Source: Verrucomicrobiota bacterium (GTDB lineage: Bacteria > Verrucomicrobiota > Verrucomicrobiia > Chthoniobacterales > UBA10450). Taken from it: 9,892 bases of DNA. Location: the NCBI GenBank assembly GCA_003219115.1, contig QHPN01000013.1, positions 1 to 9,892 on the forward strand, in the 5' to 3' direction. This document shows, one piece after another, positions 1 through 6,279 of the stretch. Below the pieces are notes generated by a model. That model was not told the DNA's origin, did no database searches, and saw nothing but the letters and a program-made list of their open reading frames with translations. How positions within the stretch are numbered: position 1 is the first letter of the stretch; every line of letters begins with the position of its first letter. A program made the position numbers and the translations under genes.

Positions 1-1673
1 CGATCAAATGGCTGGCCGATACACTATTCAACGCACCGGTTGCAGATCAGTATCCAGTATTCGTTATTCAAAATGCGGATGTGCTCGGCTTGTTCGGCTG
101 GCAACAAAGTGACCGGAAATATTTCAGTTTCGCGCAGCTGACGCCGTTCCTGAAACAAATCGACGAGCAAGGCGAACAGGCTGAAAAACTTCAGGCCGTC
201 GAACGTTCAGCTTATCAAAGCGCGATCCTGAATTTGCGAAACGCGCTCGCGCTGTATCAGCGTTTGAAGAACAGTCTGCAGCCGGAAGGCGCGGAGAATT
301 TCGCCGCTGAGTTGCAGGCGTTCGAAAAAGCCGTTCCAGAAGCTGCCAGAGCAGCAGCCGCGCGAGAAACAGGGGCCGCCTTCGATCAGGCGCAACTCGA
401 TCAAATTGCCGAAGTCATGCAGGGTTACGAGCGATTGGCCGACATGGCGTATCTGCTGGCGGTGCCGCCTCCATCCGGATCCGGCGACTGGCATTCAGTC
501 GGCCAGGCCATCATGCAATCGATCGCCGCGCGCGGGATTGATCCGATCGTAAAATTATACGCCTCGTTAGGAGACGCCTACCGGACCGGCGATGGGACGG
601 CGTTTGATCAAACGGCCGATCGTTTGACCGATCACATCGCCCAACTACAACCGACCGGCACGAAGCGCGCCCGTTACGAATCTTTTTTCAATGCCCTCGA
701 TCCGTTCACCCACAGCATGACGTTATACGTCCTCGCCTTTCTCCTGGCCTGCATTTCCTGGCTGGCGTGGCAGCGGCCGCTGAATCGCGCCGCGTTCTAT
801 CTCCTGCTCCTCGCAATCGCCATCCACACCTTCGGGCTGGTCTCGCGGATGTATCTGCAGGAACGCCCGCCGGTTACTAATCTTTATTCCTCGGCCATCT
901 TCATCGGCTGGGGAGCGGTCATTGTCGCGCTGATTCTCGAACGCATCTTTCGCGACGGCATTGGCGCGGCCTGCGCGGGTGCAATCGGTTTCATCACTCT
1001 GATCATCGCGCATCATCTCGCCGGCAACGGTGACACCCTCGAGATGTTACAGGCGGTGCTCGACACCAACATTTGGCTCGCCACTCACGTGGTCGCGATC
1101 ACGACCGGTTATTCCGCGATGTTCCTCGCCGGTATGCTCGCCATTATCTACATCATTCGCGGCGTCTTCACGCGCTCACTGAAAAAGGAGACCGCCGATT
1201 CGCTCGCCCGCATGACCTATGGCGTAGTTTGTTTCGCGACCCTGTTCAGTTTTGTCGGCACCGTCCTTGGCGGCATCTGGGCCGATCAATCGTGGGGACG
1301 TTTCTGGGGTTGGGACCCGAAGGAAAACGGCGCGGTGCTGATTGTGCTTTGGTGCGCAATAATTTTGCATGCGCGTTGGGGCGGTTTCATTCGCCAGCGC
1401 GGCCTCATGATCATGGCGATCTTCGGTAATGTGGTGACGAGTTTCTCGTGGTTCGGCGTCAATATGCTCGGCGTTGGCCTGCACTCTTATGGTTTCATGC
1501 AGAAAGCTTTTCCGTGGCTCGTTGGTTTCATCATTAGCCAGCTCGCGCTCATGTGCGTGGCGTCAATACCTCTGGAACGGTGGCGAAGTTTTCGCGCGGC
1601 CGCGGCGCGTCCGGGTCGAACTCAAGACCCTGCCAAGCTGGAATTTATTCCGCCAAAATTAGCGATGAAGTGA
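1..1673 (+). CDS. ccsA: Cytochrome c biogenesis protein CcsA/ResC-type, C-terminal part (5' end outside window)
   Basis: This protein is predicted to move or present heme across the cytoplasmic membrane for attachment to c-type cytochromes (system II, CcsA/ResC). The frame is open from base 3, so the gene begins before the window; the GTG at 81 is probably internal. Counting from that codon, residues 1-205 are soluble and helical. Hydrophobic segments then run from about 213 to 497. Family hallmarks visible are RPPVTNLYSS (262-271), the WWD heme-binding motif WGRFWGWDPKE (405-415), and two candidate heme-ligand histidines, H336 in ATHVV and H468 in GLHSYGF. The TGA stop is at 1671-1673. The long soluble N-terminal part resembles the extended CcsA proteins of Verrucomicrobiota, Planctomycetota and related groups; this is from family knowledge. 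No ResB-like partner is visible here. CcsA family is confident; the symbol is used for the family, since some annotations would say resC or ccmF-like. Confidence 0.9.
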   Translation, partial: IKWLADTLFNAPVADQYPVFVIQNADVLGLFGWQQSDRKYFSFAQLTPFLKQIDEQGEQAEKLQAVERSAYQSAILNLRNALALYQRLKNSLQPEGAENFAAELQAFEKAVPEAARAAAARETGAAFDQAQLDQIAEVMQGYERLADMAYLLAVPPPSGSGDWHSVGQAIMQSIAARGIDPIVKLYASLGDAYRTGDGTAFDQTADRLTDHIAQLQPTGTKRARYESFFNALDPFTHSMTLYVLAFLLACISWLAWQRPLNRAAFYLLLLAIAIHTFGLVSRMYLQERPPVTNLYSSAIFIGWGAVIVALILERIFRDGIGAACAGAIGFITLIIAHHLAGNGDTLEMLQAVLDTNIWLATHVVAITTGYSAMFLAGMLAIIYIIRGVFTRSLKKETADSLARMTYGVVCFATLFSFVGTVLGGIWADQSWGRFWGWDPKENGAVLIVLWCAIILHARWGGFIRQRGLMIMAIFGNVVTSFSWFGVNMLGVGLHSYGFMQKAFPWLVGFIISQLALMCVASIPLERWRSFRAAAARPGRTQDPAKLEFIPPKLAMK

Positions 1674-1702
1674 CCAGGTTAGAGTGTCCTTATTCTGAGC
1701 TA

Positions 1703-1728
1703 CCGAGTCGAAATTCGGCACCTCTTTT
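1703..1728 (+). terminator. Weak rho-independent terminator candidate after ccsA
   Basis: CCGAGT (1703-1708) pairs with ATTCGG (1713-1718), with one G-U pair, around a CGAA tetraloop. A short pyrimidine run CCTCTTTT follows. It lies 30 bases past the ccsA stop, the right place to end that transcript. The stem is only 6 bp and the T-run starts two bases after it, so strength is doubtful. Confidence 0.35.
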
Positions 1729-1735
1729 GGCCAGT

Positions 1736-1764
1736 TTGCAAATCGGCAGTCGCCAATCGACAAT
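1736..1764 (+). promoter_or_regulatory. Possible sigma-70-type promoter for tRNA-Ala
   Basis: TTGCAA (1736-1741) and GACAAT (1759-1764) each match 4 of 6 consensus bases of the -35 and -10 boxes, with a 17-base spacer. The start point would fall roughly 8 bases before the mature tRNA. The boxes overlap a degenerate heptamer array, so the match could be accidental. Confidence 0.3.
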
Positions 1765-1769
1765 CACCA
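1742..1769 (+). repeat. Degenerate heptamer tandem array, four units
   Basis: Four consecutive 7-base units read ATCGGCA, GTCGCCA, ATCGACA, ATCACCA, with approximate consensus ATCGVCA. The array ends 10 bases before the tRNA gene. Heptameric short tandem repeats are known in intergenic regions of several bacterial groups; whether this is such a family or chance cannot be told from one copy. Confidence 0.5.
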
Positions 1770-1779
1770 GTTCTTTCAG

Positions 1780-1852
1780 GGGGTCTTAGCTCAGTTGGTA
1801 GAGCGCCTCAATGGCATTGAGGAGGTCAGGGGTTCGAATCCCCTAGGCTCCA
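1780..1852 (+). tRNA. tRNA-Ala (anticodon GGC)
   Basis: A complete 73-nt cloverleaf can be folded by hand. The acceptor stem GGGGTCT (1780-1786) pairs with AGGCTCC (1845-1851), with two G-U pairs. The D-arm starts TAGCTCAGTTGGTAGAGC. The anticodon stem CCTCA/TGAGG (1806-1810, 1818-1822) closes the loop ATGGCAT, whose anticodon GGC is at 1813-1815. The T-arm is AGGGG-TTCGAAT-CCCCT (1828-1844). The discriminator base is A1852. CCA is not encoded, so it must be added after transcription. The anticodon reads GCC and GCU alanine codons. The gene stands alone between ccsA and the convergent pilin cluster. Confidence 0.97.
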
Positions 1853-2074
1853 GACCCTCGGCTGCAGCGGAGCGGAGAGCGTAGACTATCACGCCGAAGC
1901 CTTGGCGAAGGCGGTCATTTCTAATTTTGGAACGTCAACGGAGCGAGCTAGGACTCGGCGTGCCACAAGCAGGCCGCGTCTTCGGTGAATTTCGAAAGCA
2001 GTTGTGCGCTGGGCGACAGCGCACGCTACAGCGCCTATGAAACAGCCGTGATTAAGGCTCAGCGATGCTGATAA
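1853..2074. other. Non-coding spacer between tRNA-Ala and the convergent pilin cluster, with two dyad elements
   Basis: No credible reading frame is visible on either strand. Two dyad-symmetric elements are present. One, at 1892-1913, is an imperfect inverted repeat: CGCC and GCC arms pair with GGC and GGCG around a three-base internal mismatch. The other, at 2004-2024, is a perfect 7-bp inverted repeat. Neither is followed by a clear T-run, so they look more like REP-type interspersed elements than terminators. The 2004-2024 hairpin could still end or stabilise the pilin transcript arriving from the right. Confidence 0.5.
2004..2024. repeat. Perfect 7-bp inverted repeat (hairpin) downstream of the pilX-like gene
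   Basis: GTGCGCT (2004-2010) and AGCGCAC (2018-2024) are exact reverse complements around a 7-base loop GGGCGAC. The hairpin is GC-rich and lies about 50 bases beyond the stop of the pilX-like gene. Without a T-run it is a poor rho-independent terminator, but it could act as a 3' stability element. It may also be one copy of an interspersed repeat family. Confidence 0.5.
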
Positions 2075-3745
2075 TTAGCGGACGTCTTCGACATAGCTTA
2101 TGATTTGGTAATCCGTCACCACGCCTATATCAACCTGATTCAGTGCCTTATCGTAATGCAATGAGGTATCTCCATTCCCGGAAAAGCTGCGCCCCACGAT
2201 CGCGCTGAAGATATCGGGGTTACCCGCTACTATGATATCAGCGCTGGGCGCATAAAACGTTGCGAAAAGGTTCCCGGGGGAATTGATTTCAATTGTTTGC
2301 GTAGTACCAGAGGTGGTGGGGCTAATCCCAAAAAACTTCAGGTGGCCGACCCGACTCGCGTTCGGATCGTCAGCCTGGGTTGGCGGGATCGACGGCGGGA
2401 TGCCGAGGCTGCCAGGGCTTGGGGTTTGGGTACCCCGGTCAACATTCTGATTATCGAGATCCCCTGCTTTTACCTTAATGTTACCGGTGAACCAGATCTC
2501 GGCGGTTACGCCCTTCTCGACGGTGATCCGCCCGGTAATGTCGCCGTTGACAACGATCTTTGCGTAGGCGTACGGAAATGTGGGATTGCTGGCGTTACCA
2601 TTTTCTATCGTTTTGCTGCCGGTAATTCCTGAATAGACGAATCCGGTTGGGCTACTTTCGCTCGTGCCAATCGCGGTGACGGTCCCGGTCCCGGAGTTGA
2701 CAGCAGTGAAGCCGGTTGTGTCGGGCGCCGACAGGGGCGGAATCGTGAAAGGCACATTGTTATCGATGGTCCCGCTGATCTGATGGCCTGAATGCGTAAC
2801 GTTGCCGCCATTTGTTACGACGTCGCCCCAAGTCGGGCCGCCATCGGCAAAATTCTTTGTTCCAACAGATACATCGCCGTCATGCGCGTCTGCCAGATAC
2901 GCCGGGTTTGTTGGATTAGATCCGTAGTAAGAGGTGGTATTTGGTCCCGGGATGTCGTTGTTTACTACTTGGGGACTACTAGGATTGGGATTTGTTGGGT
3001 TTTTCGAATTGTAACTGTCAATGAGACCGCCATTACCAGGACCATTAAACCCATTAACGACTCTCAGAGCACCGCCGAAAACATAATACTTGGGAACAGC
3101 AACCAGTTCGATGCGTCGCGTAATTTGAGGATTAGAAACCGACGTTAAACTTAAACCGTGTCCATCACCGTCGCCATAAGTAGCTTTGAAGTGATCGTAT
3201 TTAAAATCGATCTTGCGTAAAAGGGTCTCGCCAACACCGCGGCTGGCAGAATTCGCCACGAAATTGGGTCCACCCGCAAGAGACTGATCCGACAAACCAA
3301 CGCGAGGCAAGCCGAAGAGCCTGGCAGTCCCAGTCGCACGAATTCGATAATAAGGGGTAGTGTTCGGTATGGTCCCCGTGCTGTCAGTAAGTTTGTCGAT
3401 GGTTACAGTCGTGGAAAGATTGCTCGCCTGTCCGAACCCACTGAAGGTTTTAGTCCAGGCAGGCCCCGGAGTTGGTGCCGGGGACGGCGCAGTCGTCCAG
3501 CCGTCTGCGGTAAAAGGCAGGTTACCTGGGTCAAGTGCTTTCCGCACTTCGTCAAAGCCCGCATCGCCGCCGGCTTCCGCCGCATAAAGAGCCTCTTTCC
3601 ATCCTTTAAGCTGTTTGGCTGTGATATTGTAATGCCTGGTACAATTGACCAAACTATTGGCCCCGATCAAAGAGACAATCACGATGGTGCAAAGCGCACA
3701 GACGAGAACGTTGCCGCTATTTGTCTGATGTCTCTGTGTCTTCAT
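2075..3745 (-). CDS. PilX-like minor pilin/assembly protein with DUF7305-like C-terminal region
   Basis: The 556-residue protein has a short polar leader and one hydrophobic segment (about residues 12-32, after S10-G11). It continues with LYAAEAGGDAGFDEVRKAL, which resembles the PilX N-terminal family, where AAEA follows the membrane helix. The middle (about 75-330) is rich in Gly, Asn, Thr, Ser and Pro and looks like an extracellular beta region. The last third has features I associate with DUF7305: AEIWFTGNIKVKAG, then LFATFYAPSADIIVAG and SAIVGRSFSGNGD with LHYDKAL near the end. It probably sits at the tip or base of a type IV pilus or secretion pseudopilus. It is far longer than classical PilX (about 170-200 residues). 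The ATG at 3745 lies 18 bases after the preceding pseudopilin stop without a clear Shine-Dalgarno sequence, consistent with an operon. The stop is TAA. The role is inferred; the PilX-type N-terminus is the firmer part. Confidence 0.75.
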   Translation of the reverse strand: MKTQRHQTNSGNVLVCALCTIVIVSLIGANSLVNCTRHYNITAKQLKGWKEALYAAEAGGDAGFDEVRKALDPGNLPFTADGWTTAPSPAPTPGPAWTKTFSGFGQASNLSTTVTIDKLTDSTGTIPNTTPYYRIRATGTARLFGLPRVGLSDQSLAGGPNFVANSASRGVGETLLRKIDFKYDHFKATYGDGDGHGLSLTSVSNPQITRRIELVAVPKYYVFGGALRVVNGFNGPGNGGLIDSYNSKNPTNPNPSSPQVVNNDIPGPNTTSYYGSNPTNPAYLADAHDGDVSVGTKNFADGGPTWGDVVTNGGNVTHSGHQISGTIDNNVPFTIPPLSAPDTTGFTAVNSGTGTVTAIGTSESSPTGFVYSGITGSKTIENGNASNPTFPYAYAKIVVNGDITGRITVEKGVTAEIWFTGNIKVKAGDLDNQNVDRGTQTPSPGSLGIPPSIPPTQADDPNASRVGHLKFFGISPTTSGTTQTIEINSPGNLFATFYAPSADIIVAGNPDIFSAIVGRSFSGNGDTSLHYDKALNQVDIGVVTDYQIISYVEDVR

Positions 3746-3763
3746 TTCGTTAGTTGCGATAGA

Positions 3764-4618
3764 TCAACCGTCCCCTCTTCTCCGGTTACGAAGATAGGTA
3801 AGCGAAAAGACGGTCGTGCCGGCGCGCTCGTTAGCAAAAAAGCTTTGAGCGCCATGCTTGGCGAACGTCGGCAGAAAAGTTACGGTCGATTGGGTAAACT
3901 CGGTATTCAGAAGCTCGACGTCGCTGGTGGCCGGAATTAAATTGTCAGCACTGGACGCGATGTTGGTGAGACCACCGTTTTCTCTTCGTTGAATTGCCTG
4001 GTTAACGACGGAGTAAACTACGTTGGTAAGCGCGCCTATCGTAAGAGTCGTGCTGCTATGATTGAAAGTTGCCGCCTGCGACATCGTCGCCTGACTACAA
4101 TTCCCCAAAAGGCAATTCGAGACGCTTTGAATCGTGGTTCCCGCCGGAATACCAGTGCCAACGACAGATTGGCCGACGTTCGCAGTCGAAAAATGAGAGG
4201 AAACCAGCCCAAGCCCAGGGCAGGAAACGGTGGTAGAACCTTGCGTTGTTGTAACGTGATTCACAGTCGTAGCCTGATAATTCGCGACGACTTTGTTCCC
4301 AACCAGTGAAAGCGTCGGCGTGGCGCGCGTGGGCTGGTTGCTGCCATTGTCGACCAGGTAGTTCGGAATGATGCACGTCACAGTTTGTAGATCTGTGCTG
4401 GTCGTGACAATGAAGGATCGCCTCACGTCTCGGCTGAGATAGTCGATGATTCGCACCTGTTGCAGGTGCGAAGCAAAATAGTTATCCACCGCGCTGAAGC
4501 TCCGTTGCAGGCAAATCGAAGCAGCCATGGTCGCGGCCAGCATGAGCGAGCCGATGGATACGGCGAGCATCATTTCGATCAGAGTGAAGCCCTCGTTTTG
4601 CAGGCGTGCCGGCTTCAT
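3764..4618 (-). CDS. PilW/GspJ-like pseudopilin with an inserted beta domain
   Basis: This is a 284-residue type IV pilin-like protein. The prepilin cleavage motif is clear: NEG(10)/FTLIEMM, with glutamate at mature position +5 and a hydrophobic helix to about residue 36. RIIDYLSRDVRRS (56-68) follows, as in PulJ/GspJ and PilW proteins, where this helix packs under the globular domain. After LVGNKVVANY (105-114) the expected strand is interrupted. Residues about 116-198 resemble phage-tail or surface repeat proteins (GTGIPAGTTIQSV and ATMSQAAT). The pseudopilin fold seems to resume with VVYSVVNQAIQRRENGG (200-216), where family members have a similar strand ending in a polar Arg-Glu turn. The ATG overlaps the TGA of the upstream pseudopilin gene (ATGA), indicating translational coupling. 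It is expected to be processed by a prepilin peptidase and to join a minor pseudopilin complex. Class is confident; PilW versus GspJ is not resolved. Confidence 0.82.
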   Translation of the reverse strand: MKPARLQNEGFTLIEMMLAVSIGSLMLAATMAASICLQRSFSAVDNYFASHLQQVRIIDYLSRDVRRSFIVTTSTDLQTVTCIIPNYLVDNGSNQPTRATPTLSLVGNKVVANYQATTVNHVTTTQGSTTVSCPGLGLVSSHFSTANVGQSVVGTGIPAGTTIQSVSNCLLGNCSQATMSQAATFNHSSTTLTIGALTNVVYSVVNQAIQRRENGGLTNIASSADNLIPATSDVELLNTEFTQSTVTFLPTFAKHGAQSFFANERAGTTVFSLTYLRNRRRGDG

Positions 4619-5187
4619 TTCTTGGTTCCCGCTGCGATTAGCGTTTCGGTTTCTTCGCTCTGTTGCCGGCCGCCAAAGGTCGCGGCCCAGGTATATTTCA
4701 CCTTTACCTTAACCATGGTCGTGCCGCTGAAGTCCGGCGACGCTGCCGGCGAAGCACTTGGATAGACCGCGGCACCCGGTGAGCGCGTGTACGTGATCGT
4801 GGGTGTGCCGCCTGGAAGAGGAGTGCCACTTGGGTACCCGCTGACTGTAACCTCTTCTGTGACTCGGGCAGCGAAATCAGACGAATTAGAAGGATAAGCC
4901 AACGACATCGGCCTCGGCCCCGAGGGGGAACCCGAAGGGGTGGGTTGCGGGTTCATCATATAGGCCGGGGAGATCAGATCGGTGAAGGCGAGGTTGCGTA
5001 AGCCTTCGACACGGTCCTGAACACCTTGAACGGCTGCCACACATTCCTTGCTAGCGTCGATGTAACGCAGGCAAATGGCATTGACTTCAAAAATGGTCAC
5101 GAAAAAGGCGCCGACAAGGGTGACCGCGACGAGGGTTTCGGCGAGGCTAGTACCGGCCTGACGATGCGTGGGGCGCGCAAATATCAT
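4615..5187 (-). CDS. PilV/GspI-like type IV pilin-like protein
   Basis: The 190-residue product has a 12-residue charged leader ending in AG, then TSLAETLVAVTLVGAFFVTIFEV, a canonical class III prepilin signal. Cleavage is expected after G12, with E17 at mature +5. The family assignment rests on the signal, the gene position and VQDRVEGLRNLAF (56-68), which resembles the alpha-helix region of PilV/GspI. The remainder is short and poor in recognisable motifs, with Pro/Ser/Gly-rich stretches at about 79-97 and 118-155. It ends VKVKYTWAATFGGRQQSEETETLIAAGTKK, a beta-strand pattern common at pilin C-termini. It is the first gene of the cluster and overlaps the next by four bases. The start is ATG at 5187; no strong Shine-Dalgarno sequence precedes it, but it is the start that leaves a leader of normal length. 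Confidence 0.82.
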   Translation of the reverse strand: MIFARPTHRQAGTSLAETLVAVTLVGAFFVTIFEVNAICLRYIDASKECVAAVQGVQDRVEGLRNLAFTDLISPAYMMNPQPTPSGSPSGPRPMSLAYPSNSSDFAARVTEEVTVSGYPSGTPLPGGTPTITYTRSPGAAVYPSASPAASPDFSGTTMVKVKVKYTWAATFGGRQQSEETETLIAAGTKK

Positions 5188-5295
5188 CGACTGAAAATCG
5201 CAGCAGACTGTATGCCCTTTTCCGATTTGTCCCGCAGTCTTAAGAAAGCGGAGTAATATTTGCGCTTTCCTAGAGAGTCCTCGAAGAAAAGACCG

Positions 5296-5339
5296 AAATA
5301 AACCCGACTGGTCGCCCCTTAAAATAAACCCGATCGGTC
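5296..5339. promoter_or_regulatory. Two tandem 18-bp operator-like direct repeats upstream of the pilin cluster
   Basis: AAATAAACCCGACTGGTC (5296-5313) and AAATAAACCCGATCGGTC (5322-5339) match at 16 of 18 positions and start 26 bases apart. The second contains the palindrome CCGATCGG (5330-5337), and ACCGGTC recurs at 5365-5371. CCGATCGGTC-type palindromes are common in TetR-family operators, but no regulator gene is visible here and this link is inference. The repeats lie 109-152 bases before the pilV-like start, in a 264-base spacer (5188-5451) with no credible gene. A TATA-like stretch, TAATATAG on the minus strand at about 5348-5355, sits just upstream of the repeats in the direction of transcription, so a bound protein could block or activate pilin transcription. 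Confidence 0.5.
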
Positions 5340-5403
5340 ACTCTTTACTATATTAGAAAGGAAAACCGGTCTAGCAGCGCAACGGGTGAAAAATTTCAAG
5401 GAG

Positions 5404-5420
5404 AAGCCAGCGGGCTTTTT
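5404..5420. terminator. Weak terminator-like hairpin between lpxI and the pilin cluster
   Basis: AAGCC (5404-5408) pairs with GGCTT (5413-5417) around the loop AGCG. On the plus strand the stem runs into a T-run (5416-5420). On the minus strand, the direction in which lpxI is read, the stem is followed only by CTCCTTG. It lies about 32-48 bases past the lpxI stop, so it may partly separate the lpxI and pilin transcripts. Evidence is limited to position and a 5-bp stem. Confidence 0.25.
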
Positions 5421-5451
5421 CGGTAATCGTCTCAGTTGGCAGGATTTGTCC

Positions 5452-6261
5452 CTAATGTCCGATGACGGAAATTCCGGCGGTTTGCGCCGCTCGGATGACA
5501 TCTGCCTTTTCCAGCAACAACGTTCGTTCTGCTTCCAATGCAATCACCCGAATCTTTGCCTCTACCGCCACGGAAATCGTTTCAGGACCAATGACAGGAA
5601 CGTCGAAGCGCATGTCTTGATTCGCTTTGGCGACCTTGATCATTACAGTACCGCTCCGTCCAAGTGCACCGCCCCGGCGGATTGTCTCATTTGTTCCGTC
5701 AAATCCTTCAATCGCGAGGACAGTCCCATTTTTGACGATTAGGGTTTGCCCAATATCCAGTGCGGCTATTTTTTGCGCGATAGCCCAGCCGAGATCGATG
5801 TCCGACTTTTCCCGCCGCGATAGTTTCGGTCCCACAATCAAACCCTTTTCTGCCAGAAGATCCTCCAGAAAAGTGGTCGCTGGTAAAAGCACGACACCTA
5901 TCTTGTCGAGCTCGACGGCGATGGCCCGAAAGATCGATTCGGCATTGCGTTGTCTCATTTTTGCGAGGAGCAGCAGGGCGCGCCAATCGGGATGAAGGTC
6001 GAACAGGTTTCGCGGCGCGATTTGGCCTGCCATGATGGCCCTGGTGATCCTTGCATCGCGCAGAATGGAGAGCATCCGATTCAATTGACCGACCCGTAGC
6101 CAGCAAATTTCATCGACGAGCTGACCAAGTTCCCCGTCGGTCTCTCCTTCGAAAGCAAGAGCGAGAATCTTTCGCACGCCTGCTGCTCGGGCCCCGTGCG
6201 CAATTACCCGCGGATAAACGCCGTTGCCGGCGATGATGGCGAGTTGATCGGGCGCGTGCAA
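5452..6261 (-). CDS. lpxI: UDP-2,3-diacylglucosamine pyrophosphatase LpxI
   Basis: LpxI (formerly DUF1009) hydrolyses UDP-2,3-diacylglucosamine to lipid X and UMP, the fourth step of lipid A synthesis. It replaces the unrelated LpxH in many non-enterobacterial Gram-negatives. The 269-residue length is normal. Visible family motifs are IIAGNGVYP (9-17), the N-terminal nucleotide-fold start; GQIAPR (79-84); AIEGFDGTNETIRRGG (183-198); and MRFDVPVIGPETI (217-229). In the last, D220 probably corresponds to the Asp shown to be essential in the Caulobacter enzyme; I infer this alignment from memory. The N-terminal motif forces the start close to base 6261, where TTG is the only usual initiator after the in-frame TAG of atpC. 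The gap to atpC is 18 bases, so co-transcription with the ATP synthase genes is likely. The protein is expected to act at the cytoplasmic face of the inner membrane. Confidence 0.93.
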   Translation of the reverse strand: MHAPDQLAIIAGNGVYPRVIAHGARAAGVRKILALAFEGETDGELGQLVDEICWLRVGQLNRMLSILRDARITRAIMAGQIAPRNLFDLHPDWRALLLLAKMRQRNAESIFRAIAVELDKIGVVLLPATTFLEDLLAEKGLIVGPKLSRREKSDIDLGWAIAQKIAALDIGQTLIVKNGTVLAIEGFDGTNETIRRGGALGRSGTVMIKVAKANQDMRFDVPVIGPETISVAVEAKIRVIALEAERTLLLEKADVIRAAQTAGISVIGH

Positions 6262-6279
6262 TTTCGCGCGAAAGAGGAG

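Noticed and set aside
1073..1429. Open frame of 118 codons within ccsA in another frame
   Set aside because: Arg/His-rich shadow translation inside a gene with a verified membrane pattern and WWD motif; no independent start signal.
1780..1852. tRNA-Ala as a possible phage or island attachment site
   Set aside because: No duplicate of the tRNA 3' end (TTCGAATCCCCTAGGCTCC) is visible elsewhere in the window and there is no integrase gene.
3632..3940. Plus-strand frame spanning the junction of the two pseudopilin genes
   Set aside because: Antisense to two well-supported pilin genes, with a composition lacking any domain signature.
5296..5339. CRISPR-like repeat array
   Set aside because: Only two imperfect copies with an 8-base gap; no third full copy, no spacer-length regularity and no cas gene.
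5319..5543. Small minus-strand frame overlapping the end of lpxI and the spacer
   Set aside because: It overlaps lpxI in a different frame, shows no recognisable motif and lacks a ribosome binding site; the spacer is better explained by regulatory repeats.
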